From Tetrahymena thermophila SB210 (Eukaryota; Ciliophora; Oligohymenophorea; Hymenostomatida; Tetrahymenidae), in the NCBI RefSeq assembly GCF_000189635.1, contig NW_002476452.1, positions 434,001 to 498,000 on the forward strand: a stretch of 64,000 nt of DNA. The letters are read 5' to 3'. Numbering within the stretch: the first letter of the stretch is position 1; each line of letters starts with the position of its first letter. Positions 33,962-47,300 of this stretch are shown here, one piece after another. Both the position numbers and the translations under genes were made by a program. The notes below the pieces were generated by a model, which made no database searches, had not been told where the DNA came from, and was given only the letters and a program-made list of their open reading frames with translations.

Positions 33962-36178
33962 TCACTAACGATTTGTTTATGAGGACTTAAAATATTTTTA
34001 AGATTTAAATTATTAATTATTTGTAGATTGTATGTATTCAGATTATTTGGTTGATTGGGTTTATGATTTAAATAGCTATTACAAGTATGGATTGGTTTTT
34101 GCTTTTAAACTAGGATCCTCAAAAAGTTGTTAAAATCTTGGTATTAACTTTTTCAATGATGAGGAAGGAGTTAAATTTCTTGGAGCAAAGCTTTAATTTA
34201 ATTAAATGTTATTTTCTGTAATTTATAGATTTTAAAATTTATCGTTCGAGTTTTAGAAATCTGTTTTATTTAAATTATTCTTTGAAGCTGAGTTTACTAA
34301 TTTATTTCTTATGAATAGCTACTATCCTCTATTGATATCAGATTTTTGTTTTTTATTTGAGCTAGAGAAAAACGAAGATCTGTCTGTAGTTTGAGCTGTA
34401 TTTGTTTATCTTAATGTAGTTTGGGATCCATTATTTATGTAATAATTGTTTTTACTAGATCTATCAGTATTAATGATCTTGTTTTCTCTATGACTAGATA
34501 CTTTTTTATGATGTTTATTTTCACTTGATTCTATTTAAATAATTCTTTGTTGTAAATAAGGATCTTTTTCCTTGCTTTCTTCAATCTTTTTCTTTACTAA
34601 CTTCAGAGGATTCAAAGCAGATTCTAGCAGTTATTTCTTAGTGGATGAGAATCCATTTTAGGATTTAGTTGAATTGGAAGTTAATGTCCCATTCATTTAA
34701 TCAAATGTTCTTGCTTGGATTGGAGAAATCACAAAATTTCTCTCTTTAATAGATTTGAAGGCTTCTTTCTTATTAAGTTTTCTTTTAAAAAGAGCCAAAG
34801 GTGGAATTGAGTTTTTAAAGTAATTTGATGGAGAATTGATTTTCTTCCTATCGCTGCTAAATTATTCATGAATTTCAATATTATTTGTTTCATCTCCTAT
34901 ATTTTTATTACTAAGCTGACTACTCGAATAGGTATTATAACCTTTTTCAGTTATGAATAGCTCTGAATTTAACTCAGGGTTTTAGTTCTCGTTGTTGATT
35001 CTTTCCTTGTACAATGATTGCTTTAAGTGAGGCTTTTTATTTTAAATGTACTGCTAAATTTTTTTTTCTTATTCATCTGCTCCTGTAAAAACAGAATCGC
35101 GTTTTCCTTTAGAAAGAATTTGAAGTAGAAGAGTGAGAGGAGTTTTTCCCACATACTTAATTTCCTCTTCTTTTCTTTTTTGCTTAGCTTCTTATATTTT
35201 TTTTTCTATAAAATTAAGAAAAGTGGATTTATGTTAGTTATAACTTGATCCTCTTTTATTTCTTGCATCTACTACTTTATGTCTTGTATTGTTTTATGAG
35301 AAATCGTGATCACTATTGATTTCCATAGCAAAGCTATGCTATCTTCTATCAAACAAAATAGATTAGCTCTCGTCTGAATCATTTCTTCTAATATTTGTGG
35401 GAGAGTAATCACTACTATCCAAATCTTTAATAAAGTCATTTTTATTTTTGTCTATGCTATATGTATCATCGTCAAAATGCTAAGTAAAGCTTTTTCTAAT
35501 TTTATGAGTAGGTTTTTTAAATTCTTCCTACTTATTATTAGTTTAAATCTTTAAATTGACTTAAGTCATTTATTTTTTAGCTTTTCTTACAGGACTCTCT
35601 TCAGTTATATTATTTAACTCTATCTTACTTAATGAAGGAGGACCAATAATAGATTTTCGATGAGGGCCCTAAATAAGTTTTTATGATCCTTATTTTAAAT
35701 TTGAATCAGATTCTTCTAAAACAGAAGGAATATTAACAGATCCTTAAGATTCATTCTCTATTTCTTACTAAGAAGGTATTTGCTTGACTGTTCTATTCAT
35801 AATATTTAGAAAATTAACAACTTTAAAAACTTTAGTAAACCTCTTTTTCTTTCTAATAAGTATAGGATTAACAATATTCTAATATTTATTTTCATATTGG
35901 GTGCATTAGCCACATTATGAGCAATAGCAACTTTTTCTTCTCAGCTGCATTTTGTACTCCATGTTATATTTTTTCCTATATTTTCTATCCAATATTTCAA
36001 AAACATCATTATTAATATTTTCTTATTTTGTAGCAGTCTTTGCTGGAAGTTGTGGGGAAGCAACATTAGACACTGCTGCTTTCTTTAATTTTAGATTTGC
36101 TTCTTATGTAAGAGGAGATACTTAAGAATTTTAGTTTACTCTAGGTGATTAAATGCTTTTTAAGTTTTCTTATTTCAT
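33962..36178 (-). CDS. Unrecognised protein, at least 738 residues, Lys/Ser/Asn-rich
   Basis: One long frame ends at TGA 33962-33964 and is open without interruption above the Met at 36178. The frame continues in protein-like form to a splice-acceptor-like TTATAG near 36222, so a short upstream exon may hold the true start. Near residues 75-100 is a small Cys-rich patch (CYCSQCGQC) among basic residues. The remainder is charged and polar with many Ser, Asn, Lys and Gln, consistent with a mostly disordered protein. I see no catalytic motif, no clear membrane segment and no known domain. It is on the same strand as 36374-37724 and follows it closely, but the two frames cannot be joined cleanly. 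Confidence 0.6.
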
Positions 36179-36373
36179 CAACTTGTCTTCTTCTAACAAA
36201 GTCAAAAAAGGAGTAACATTTTATTGCCTATAATTTTAAGTAAAAATATAAATTTTAATTTAATTTTTTTTTCATTAATTTAAATGAAAATTTAAAAAAA
36301 TAAACAAAATTCTTTCTTTCAATTTATTGAGCAAAAGCTCTTACTTTATGTATTAATTATTATTATTTTAATT

Positions 36374-37724
36374 TCAAACATAAAAACTTTATCTAGCGAA
36401 TGGTTTTCTAAAATATTTGTGAAGGTATTTATCTTAATATCTCTAATAAGTAAATAATTACTATTTAACTTGTTGGATGGCTTATGATAAGTTTTTAACA
36501 GCCTTTTTTTAGCTACTACTTGTTGCTGTTTAAAGGATTGATCCTTTTTTTCTTCTCCCTCCATTTTCGTTGCCAACTTAAAGATTAGATTTTCTAGGTT
36601 TATTAATATCTTATTTAACATTTAGGTTATTTTACTAACTATCTTGTATGATGTACTTAAAAAAATGATCTAAACTATTGCCTAATTTTAATAATACAAT
36701 TTTGATTAAGTATAAATAGCTATTGATTCAATATTCGAATTTACTAACTCTGTGATTTTGATTTTTTTATAATAGACTTTGATGATGCTAAGGTGATTAA
36801 TTAATTACTTTCAACATTTTTTCTTTTGCAGAGTTTTTGGATGAAAGTATTTTGAATTTCATGTGATTATCTTGTTCAATTACTAATATAAAAATAAGAA
36901 ATTGTTAAAATAAAATTAATATAAATAAATCTAAGTTATTTCAAAGAATCTTATTTTCAAATTAGTAAAATTTATTATTTGTGCCAAGTTTTATCATAAA
37001 TTAGCGTAAATTAATTAATTAATCAATCAACTAATAATACATTTATCAATATCAGTCTGTTAGCTGACTAGAGGTTTGAGTTATGAAACAAATGGGTTTA
37101 GAATCTCCTTTGTTAAACTCTTCCAGACTCTTTCCTTATCAAGAGTTAAATCCTCTTTTTAAAAGTGTATGTTTTCCTCTATTCCATATTAGTTTGATTT
37201 AGGAAGGTTTATAACAGGCATCTATATCATGTCTTTGTCTATTTGTTTATAAATGAATTATTTTTAAGTTTGAAGTAAAATATTTTTCTACATAAATAAT
37301 ATTTAAATATAAATCATAATTAAATATTTAAATCGCTTATTTTACCAACAATATACAAGGAAGAAAGTTTCTTCTCTACGTCATGGTCCTTAAGTCCTGA
37401 CACAAACTTTACAGTCTAAAATAATTTAAAGCAATTAATTAGTTAATGTTGCTTAATCAAGATTGAGTACTATGTAAATATAAAAGATTTTACTTTAGGA
37501 TTTTATATAACTTCTTCATCCTTGCTTATGAAAGAATCACCTTAAATATAATCAAAAGGTTTTCTTTCGTTATATTAAGAAGCATAATATTAAGATTCAT
37601 CTTCACTTCTAGAAAGATAAGAATTATCATATTAGCTTATTTTTTATTATGATTTTGGTTTATTTGATTCTATTTTTGGTTCATTGTTGAAAGACTACAA
37701 CTGTTATTGTCTCTTTGAGTCCAT
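36374..37724 (-). CDS. Unrecognised five-exon gene, 314 residues
   Basis: Exons 37724-37494, 37415-37346, 37238-37041, 36882-36745 and 36681-36374 all have GT...AG borders, and the phases close exactly at TGA 36374. The four introns are 62 to 158 bases. The product begins MDSKRQQQ, is rich in Ser/Gln/Lys, has a more ordered middle (FVSGLKDHDVEKKLSSLYIV) and ends in a basic segment. I recognise no domain. An overlapping ORF in another frame over the last exon (36346-36621) is rejected because it breaks the splice phase. The start may be further upstream, since the frame is open above the chosen Met. Confidence 0.6.
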
Positions 37725-39329
37725 TTCGAGTTACGTTGCTTTCAAGTTAGAATTTCTTTGACGGAAATAAGTAATCGAGGATATGTCCTTTTGAAAACAA
37801 ATAAGCTATTTGTGTAAATTATTACTTCTTTGTTTATTGAACACTAAAAATTAAATACTAATTAAAATTGTAAAACCTGCTTTTCTTTTGCTGAAAAACT
37901 CTAACTTAAATTATTTCATATAATAATAGCTACTGGATAGCAAATTAAGAAAATAACATTCCTTTATTTTCGTTTCTTTTTGCACTTCGAATTACTCACA
38001 TTATTCAAACTAAAATACCAACATTTTGTTTATAATCAAGTGATATCTTGGCAAATTTTATGTAATCTATGTTTGCATTTACCTAATACGCAAATATTCT
38101 CCTATCTATATAAACCATACCTTCTAAAATACAATATCTAAGATACTGAAAGTATGTAATTTATTTTCTACTCTACCTTCACAATACAAAAATTAAATTA
38201 AGTTACAATCATTTGCTTTTCGAATACAAATCAAAAAAATATTCAATTAATAAATAATCAAAAGATTTATATAAAAATCTCTTTAGTTTAATTTAAAAAT
38301 ATTTGAATCAAATAATTTGAGAATTTTTAAAACAAAATATTCTTATTAAAACAAATAAAATTTTAAAGTAGAAATATTAAAAATTATGAATAAAATCCAT
38401 ATTTTACTTAAAATTAAATTCCTTCTATAAAAAGAATTTTAGTTCCAGTTAATTTTTTTAAAAAAAGGTGAAAATTAAAATAAATGCTAATTATAAATTT
38501 AAATCAAAATCGAAGTTTTTAATGAGCAAATAAATTTTTAAATAATAAATTATAATTCTAAGTTAAATTTAATTTAAATTCCATCATTATAAATCATTTT
38601 AATATTTGCTAAAAAATAATAAAAAATGTTAATGAAAAAATGAAAATTTAATAATTAATTTTTTTGTTAATATTTTTACATCAGTCAAATTAAAATATGA
38701 TCTAGAACTAATTATTTTTATTTACACTCTCTTTTAACTTTTAATAAATTTTGATTATAATTAATTAATAGACTATGTAGCTTTAGACACATTTAATTTA
38801 ACAACGTAATACCAAAATATTACGAATTAAATTATTTACTTTTTTAAGAAAAAAAATTCTATAAATATATTAAAAATATTAACACTGGCTTTTAACTTTG
38901 TAAAAGTTTGTAAATATAAAATAAAATTTTATTTGTAAGAGAGCAATGTTAGCTATTATAAATAATTATAGTGGGATGACTGGCTGGTAGGTAGAAAAGA
39001 ATAATTGAAATAGCAGACCTTATCAGGAAATTATATTGTACAATTATGAGTGATTATTGATTTAGGTGTAAACACAGTGTTAAAAGAATATTTATTATTG
39101 AATAAATAAATTAATTAGTTAGCAATTATTAAATTCAATAGCAAGATAAAACATTTGTTTACTTTAGTAAAGCATTTATAAAATTTTAAGCATAAGAGAA
39201 TACCAACAATATACTTTAAGAAATTATTTTAATTGAAAAAATAATTAAATCAATCAGAAACAAGATTCATTTATTAAACTATTTACCTAAATCTTTTATA
39301 TTTTAAGCTTATAGATTTAGCTTATTGCA
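37725..39329. other. Intergenic between divergent genes
   Basis: This region must contain two 5' ends (36374-37724 on - and 39330-40526 on +). I see nothing coding beyond a possible 5' extension of the minus gene up to about 37850. Confidence 0.5.
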
Positions 39330-40526
39330 ATGTCATTTTAAGATTAAAAGTTAGTTAGAAAAACTAAGCCTTCTAACTCTTTGAATGAAGGTTAAATGAA
39401 ATAATTACAATCTGCTTTTATGAATGAAAGTGGAGACGAAAATGGCGAATATGAAAATTAGTAAACAGCAATAAATCCTCATGAACCTAAAAGAAGTAAA
39501 ACGATAATTCAATAAAATTAGTCATAAGATTAATCAATGATCATGGATAATATTAAAGTTGATAGCGATAAAATTACTTTTTTGTCAGAAAAGGATTTTA
39601 AATTTGAAAAAAATTGCTGGGTGTGCAAAATTTTATTTGGTAAAATGAATGATAGATAACACCATTGCAGGCTGTGTTCTCATTCAGTATGCAAGATATG
39701 CTCATAAAAGAGGGTAAATGATAATAGAGTTTGCGATATTTGTTTTCTTAAAATGAAAAATGTGAAAGGAGAAAAACGTAAGAAAAAGCTGTTAGCTGCA
39801 ATGAAAAACTTCATTAAAAACTTATCTACAAACATAACCAAGGGTAATGAAGAAAACAAAAAATTAGAATCTAAATGCAAGAACCTAAAAGATCAGTCAA
39901 AGATTGAGGAAGAAAAAAGATAAATTGAGTTAGAAATATTGAAATCTAAGCTTGCATAGATTTAAAGAAGCAAAGAAACACAAGAAAAAAAATTAAGAGA
40001 ACATGAAAATCAATTAGAGGTCAAAAAAGTTGATAGATAGCGCAGATAAGATGAGCTCAATGATTATTAAACTAAGTAAAAGATTATTGTTGGAGATATT
40101 AAGCTCCAGCAAGATGCCTACAAATCAAGATATGACTAGCTCAATCAATTGTATCAACAAAAGAAAGACTTACAAAATCAAGAGTCATTCCTAAGACTTC
40201 CTAACTATGAAAGAGCTAAACGTAATGATCCTGAGAATATGTGCGAAGCTATCATCTTTTTAGATAATAATGATCATAGAAACGGAATAAATCATTACAA
40301 CACAGTATCCAATAATAATGTTTTCTAAAGTACTTCTGACTCAAATAACATAGACAAACATAATACTAGTCAGAATTACAATCAACAAAAGAATGATAAA
40401 ACTGAATATGCATCCAGCTACAATTAAGGCCTAATGGATGCAGATCATGAAATAATTTAGCATAGCTCTCGGAAAAAAAATAAAGGTGGAAGTGGTAAAA
40501 AAACTGGCACTTGTTTATGTGATTGA
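39330..40526 (+). CDS. FYVE-type zinc finger, coiled-coil protein
   Basis: A single frame of 398 residues runs from ATG 39330 to TGA 40524. Around residues 93-140 is a FYVE-like finger: CWVC, then the basic RQHHCRLC signature, then VCKIC and VCDIC, giving eight zinc-binding Cys/His positions. FYVE fingers bind phosphatidylinositol 3-phosphate on endosomes through the R-H-H-C-R patch, which is intact here. Residues about 145-290 are rich in Lys, Glu and Gln with heptad-like Leu and should form a coiled coil. The tail is Asn-rich and ends in a Gly/Lys stretch and two Cys (CLCD), which could be acylated; that is inference. Endosomal membrane recruitment is the likely role. Confidence 0.85.
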
Positions 40527-41349
40527 AAAAATATATAAAATTAGAACAAAAAAATAAAAAATATTATTACAATATCAAATTATAAAAAAGTATTTTCTTA
40601 AAAATAAATCTATCAATAGATAGAGAGATTGATAGATTTAATTATATAAATTGATGCACTAATAACTTTTAAAAAGGTTACTAAAATTTAACTATCAAAA
40701 TGAATAATAATTTTGTAATTAAAATAAATATATAAATACCTGAAAAGGCTTGGCATGTATAAAAAACATATTTTATTTATAAATTCTACTTGATTTCTTT
40801 GAATGTAAAATATTTTACATTATTTATTATGATTTTTTATTTTTTACAATAAATTTTGTTTCTTTTCATCTCTATTTTTTCTAGATTCATAATTCTGTTT
40901 GAAAAACCAGAATATTTTATTTTGTTTAAGTCTTTTATTAACATTTTTATAATGAATATAATTTTAATCTTCCAAATATTTTTCAAGCATTTTTAAAATT
41001 GTTAAAATAACTTTATTTTAACAAACAGATTAATTAATGAAGACTTTTTAAAAGTTTTAAAATAAAACTTATTTATTTGTTACGTTGACTTATTTTTAAG
41101 AACCTTTAATAAGATAAAAGTTATTTTAAAAACTATTTTTATTCCAATTTATTTTAATTTTATGGAATTTATTTTTAAGTTTTTGATAAAAAGTGATTTT
41201 TAGTTTAAAATATAAAAACAGGTAAAATTTTGAAATAATTTATTTTACTTTATTATTTTTATAAATTCCTAAATTAATTTTAATTAATTAATAAAGAATT
41301 CTTTATTTTGATCAAGTAAATTTTTAATTAAACAGAAAAATTTTATAAT
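40527..41349. other. Intergenic between convergent genes
   Basis: This stretch is very AT-rich and holds the 3' ends of the FYVE gene (+) and the C2-domain gene (-). Nothing else is visible. Confidence 0.5.
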
Positions 41350-44300
41350 TCATTTCCAATCTAATCTAGATATTAAATATTTTGTGGCTAATTCATTTTT
41401 TAACTTTACAGGATCGCTAAGGAAATCTTACTTCTTCTTTTCTAGTAGCTCTTTTTTTCTTTTATTTATATCGTACTTATTCAAGTTATCTAATCCTTGA
41501 GCTTTGTTAAATAGGAAACTTAAAAAGTTTTCAATAGTTGCTTTTCTTTTTGGTTTTTTGACAGTTTTTTACCTCTGCTTAAGAATTGACTCTATGCCTA
41601 AAAATTCATCCTAATTTCAAATAAAAATGTATTTTTAAAATTGTAAAATTAAATTTACTGCTGGATATTCAAACTCTCTTGCCAGCATTGTCAAAAATTT
41701 AAAACAGTTTTCTATAATTATATCTTCATTAAATATTTCTTTCTCATCTTCAGCAAGGACATAAGAGTCCAATAGTTCTTCATCAAGTACTTTTTCTAAC
41801 TACCTCAATAAATTTTTTTCGTCAACCAATTACTTTCATTTTAAATAAAATTAAAATATTTCTACTAATTAATTTAATTCAATCAATTTACAGAAAATTT
41901 TTTCTTAATTATATTTTGAGGATCTTAAGAAATGACAGTAATATCTTGCACTAACTGATCAATTATTTCACTCAAAACATATCTTGTTATTTTCTTAGTG
42001 CCTATTAAAGAGAACACAAAACTAAAATACTGATTGTAAGTTTTTGAAATATAGCCAAAGTCTTTTTTGTAGCCAATATATCTGAATAATTTGCAGACAG
42101 TCTTTAGAGCAAGTAGAGTATCCTCAGAGTTCATATTTGAAGCAGAGCTGCATAAAGTAATTAAGAAATTTGCAAAAATATCTAACCCTAAAATTTTTTC
42201 ACTTTCTTCATCAATTGTCATGCTTAAAACCTAATTAAAAAAATTTAATATTTTAAAATCAACTAAATCTTTAAAAATTTTTTTACTTTTGTTGATATCA
42301 TAGAGTAGAGTTTTACTAAATTCTTGACTTTACCTAAACTTTCAATTAACAACTCATCAATAATTTTTATCAACTAATTGCATTCAATCACATTTTAAAC
42401 TGATCTTTCCATATAGAAATCGAGCAACTTTAGAAGTTATAGCGTTTGAATTCCTTTGCTTCTGAGAAAATCATCTTTCTAAGAGTATTCAAGAAGTTCA
42501 AAATCACTTTAATTTCTAACATACTTTTAAATAATTTTAAAAAATTAAATAATTCATTTTTAATTATTTTTATTTTTCATTTTTTAGATATTTTAATCAA
42601 ACAAACTTATTTTTAAAAGGTTTATTTTTACCAATCAAAAATATTCATTAAAAATTCATTATTGTGTGGGTAATTAAACATAGTTAAACTAAAAGAATAT
42701 TAAAATATTTGAGCTATAAATTAATATTACTTAAATTTTAAAATAAATTTAAGAAAAAGTTAAAAATAATTAATTATTATTTATTAAAAGCTTATTTAAT
42801 TAAAAATATTTAATCCCAAAAGTATTTAATAGAAAGAAAAAATTTAACTTCAATAAAATTATATTTTAAAATAGTTTTTATATTAATTTTATTTTAATTA
42901 AAAAATGTAATATATACTTTGCTGTTTTGTTGAAAAAGCCCATTCTCATCTTTTTGAGTTTCTACATACCTAAGACGATTGTTCAGAATGATATTTAACA
43001 AATCTTCTTGCTTATAAGATTCCTATTTTAATTACTCAGTTGTAATGGTCATTGATGATGATATATCCAATTTTTTTGATCTGTAATCGATGATAAGTGT
43101 TGATTTTTTTTCTTTTGACTAAACTTTATTCTTTTTTTCCTCTTAATTTTCATCTATTTAATTAATATGGAGTAGCTTTATTTTGCTTAACATTTCTGCT
43201 AAATCTTGGCAAATAGCTAACCCATTATTTGCTTTAAATATATCTATGAACTGATTGATATCCTAGGCTGCTAAATTACTCATATTAGCCAGACACTATT
43301 GCACTATCTCATAGTCGTCATAATAAACTCTTATAAAATTCATCAAAGTTATTACAGTTGTTTTGACATGCTCTTTTTTATATTTAAAGTTTTAAGAAAA
43401 TTAACATTAACTTAAAAATCAATTAGAATTTAATTACATTTATACTCAGAGTAATCTACATATAAAATTAGCTCTTAAATTTCCTTTATTATTTGTAAAG
43501 TAACTTTTCTTTATGAAGAAGAAAGAAGATTTTGAATCATGTCTAGTAGAGTTGTTTTTCTGAAATTTAATTTCTCATTTTCAACATTTTTCTTTTCTTT
43601 TTTCTCAACAACTAATTTATCAAATTCATTTTAGTTTCTCTTTATCTTTATTTCCTGTCTAGCTTAAACTTTTTAATATAAATGCAAACTTGAGAATTAT
43701 CTATTTAAAACAAATATTTTTACTTCTTGAAATTACAATTGGTATCTATTTGGCATTCTTCAATTTAATTATGTCATTGCTTGAAACTGATGTGTTGCAC
43801 TACTCATTCAATTCAAGATTCAAACTCATCACATTATTAAGATATTTCTATTCACACATTTTTTTCACAGGATACAATCTTTAGCAGAGCTCATATTCTT
43901 TTCCTTCAAACATCATGACCAGCATGACTTCAATAGCTATATTTTCAATATCATCTTACTAAAATATAATTAAAAAGGTTTAATTTTATGGAAATATTTT
44001 TTCTTTTATTTATTTACTTGTCTATAAACAACACTGAAATTTTCAGGTGTATCAAATTAGAAGCTTATTGCCTTTGAATTTAATTGTGATTCAATAAAAT
44101 TTTCAAGAGTAATCTCTAAAAGGCTTGTTGAGTGCTCATTTATAACATCTGTAGAATAATCATTGTAATATACCATTGTCTTAAGCTTTACACCAAAATA
44201 TATTAAATCATCCTTATATCTTTCATTATCTTCATCAATTTTTTTAATAATTTATTAAATCAAGTGATGCTCTGGGTTTAATTATATATTTTTTATTCCT

Positions 44301-47300
44301 ATTTTCATTTTTTAATTTAATAAACTCATTTAAATTTTTATTGAAAAACGATAATAGTAAATAAATTACCATCAATTTTCATAAAAACTTTTGCCCAATG
44401 AATAGGTTAGAATTTGAAGCTGCCCAATACATATATATCTTTTCTATTAAGTATGTTATAAAATTGCTTCATAACATCATTGTTATGATATATCAATTCT
44501 CTTAATGGCTAAATAAAGAAGAATTCTTCTCCTTATGGTTTTGAATATACAACATCAACAATTTAGAAGCTTCCTTTACATAAGTTAATGGATCTGTCTT
44601 CTCTTAAGAAATCATCATTATTTTCTTATTTAACTTCTTCATCCTCACCAATATCTTTAGCTTCTTCTATCTCTTCTGATTATTCCTAACTTATATTTCT
44701 CATTATTTTATTCAGCTGTTCTTTTGACTATCCTGTCATCACCAATTTTAATTCAATTTTATCACTAGGATGAGAAGTCAAAAACTTATGAGTCTTGAAT
44801 TCATTTTAAAGTATGCTTCCATCTGAATCGATAAAATTAGTGAATTCTTTTTACCTATGAAGAAATAAAAATACATAATTTTAAAAAGGGTTTTTATAAA
44901 AAGTATTAATTACCCATTCACTTTAACTTTAAGTTTCATGTTAGACAAAGCAAATACTGAGATTTTGTCAGAAAAGTAATTTTTAGCAATTATTTTCTTT
45001 ATTGATTTAATAAAAATACATTAAAATTGATTTTTTATCAATAATAAATAAGTTATTTTTTGATTAATTAAAGTAAAATTTTACTTTATCCTTATAACGA
45101 ATAACTGAATTAAGACCACGAGTATCCAGCATTTCATTTTATTCTACTCTTATTATTCTATGAATTTAGACAGATATTTCTCCTACATTTTGTTTATAAA
45201 ATGGAGAAGTGATTACTCTTAAAAGAGTGATAACTCTGAAATTCGAGGGTCTTATAAATATGAGAAGCTACTGGGTTTAAAAGAGATCCTCAGGGCTATT
45301 TATAGACTGAATAGTTTACTAAATAGAATGTTTAGGAATTTCACCTTCTTCAAGTTTTATATTCCCTTCTTTATCCATATACTTAAAGCCAAGCATAATT
45401 TATGAAGAATTTTTCATAACTTCTCCAGGAATGTAAAAGTCGATCTCCTGATTTAAAGTTATTTCAGTCATCCTATAAATAATAATTTGGTAAAAATTTT
45501 ATATTTATTTATTCAAATTACTCTATTTCATCACCATCGTCACCTCTTTCTTCCTTGAAAGAATAGGCATCTCTCTTAAATTATGCAAATAATTTAAGTG
45601 GAGTCGAATTTTTAACATTCTACTGAATAATTAAGCTTATATTAAAAGAGTATTTCATTTTTATTGATCCTTTTATTTAGAGGGTAGTGCCCTAAGGAAT
45701 AGTAATATGCCATAAATACTCACCATCTTTAGAATATTGAGTAAGCTCTTTTTTAAAGTCTGGATTATTATACTATTTATTCATACCAGAAAAACGCTCT
45801 CTTAAATAAAGTAAGCTCATTCCTTTGAATTTTTTTCTGAACTATTAGTTAAACTCATATCTATTCAATAGTAAATTTGAAAAATTTATTTACAAAATAA
45901 GTTTAAAAAATAAAAAAATGTTCAAAATAAATTATTTTAATGTCAAAAATAAATAGGTTTAAAAGCTATTACGCATTCATTTTAGAGTCATAATAATATA
46001 TTTTGTAAAGCTTTTCTCTTACATTAGTTAACTTCCCTTTTATTTTTGCTATATTAGCTAAAGAAATTGTACTTTGTGGTTGGTTATTTACTTCTCCTTT
46101 GAAGAATTCTAAAACAACTTTACAAGGGATACGTTTAATTATATTGACACTATTAAACATAACTAAAAAGAATTCAACTTCAATGTTCTTTTAAATTTAT
46201 TCTTCATTAAACTTTTTCAAACCATGTTCTACAATAGTTTTTATTTTCCTTTCTAAAAAGTTATTCCTTAACATTTTTTATTGTGAATTTGTATTATTAT
46301 TTTAATTGTCATCATCCTAAATATCTTCTTCTTAGCTAATATTTTATTATTCTTCTTCTTCTTATTTCTTTTCTTCTTCTTGAGACACTTAAGGGAATTT
46401 TATATTGTAGAGAGGTAATTTACACTTAGAAATCAAACCTGTATCTGTCTTAGAAGTATCACAAAAATCAATGGTAAGAGTATCGAATATACTTTAACAC
46501 TTAAGATTAAGAGACTGTGTATAAATATAACCAGTATCAGTTTATTTGAATTCTGTAGCAGGCAAAATCTTAGAGCTTTGGTAGCTTTGCTTAAATTTAG
46601 AAAACTCTTTTATTATAGGATAACTATTATTGGAGTGACTTATTATCTATTAAAAGCTATCTTCTTCAGTATCAAATCCTTGAATCTAATTATAAATATT
46701 AAATGTTGCCAAAGCCTTTTAAAAAATATTTAATTACATAAAAATTGAAGCTAAGCGATTTTTAGAAGTCCTTTTCTTTTATATCCATAATTTCAAATGA
46801 TTTTAAAATTATTGTGCAGTCAAAATTAGAAGTAAACCTATTTTGAATGAATGAAAGATTCAAATTTAAAACTGCACTTCTATAGAGCAAATCATTCTAT
46901 AAAAGAATACTCATGCTTATTGTTTAATTCGTGAACCAATTAAGTGAATCTAGGTTTATTGAAAACGACTATAGTTGCTTTCTTCTGAGATACTATTTTT
47001 TTTAAATTATATTTTAAATAGAAATCTTAATGTATCTAACTAAATACATACCCTTTTAGATTTATCTAATGAAATAAATTCAATTAGGTTCTTGATTAAT
47101 GATATTGACACATTATTTTGTTCAGGATGGAAAATAAGTTAAGCTAGCTAGTTAAATGGGGCTTCATCATTTCTGAAATATTCAGAAGTCTCATCTTGTG
47201 AAATGGAATATTGCTATTGCTTTTTCTTGAAAGTCAGTTTGGACAAACCTTCTTAATCTAGCTATTTAAATATAATTTAATTGCTGTAAATTGTAGCTTC

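Noticed and set aside
36346..36621. Minus-strand 91-codon ORF starting MLNKILINLENL
   Set aside because: It overlaps exon 5 of 36374-37724 in another frame. Only the other frame closes the splice phase over five exons.
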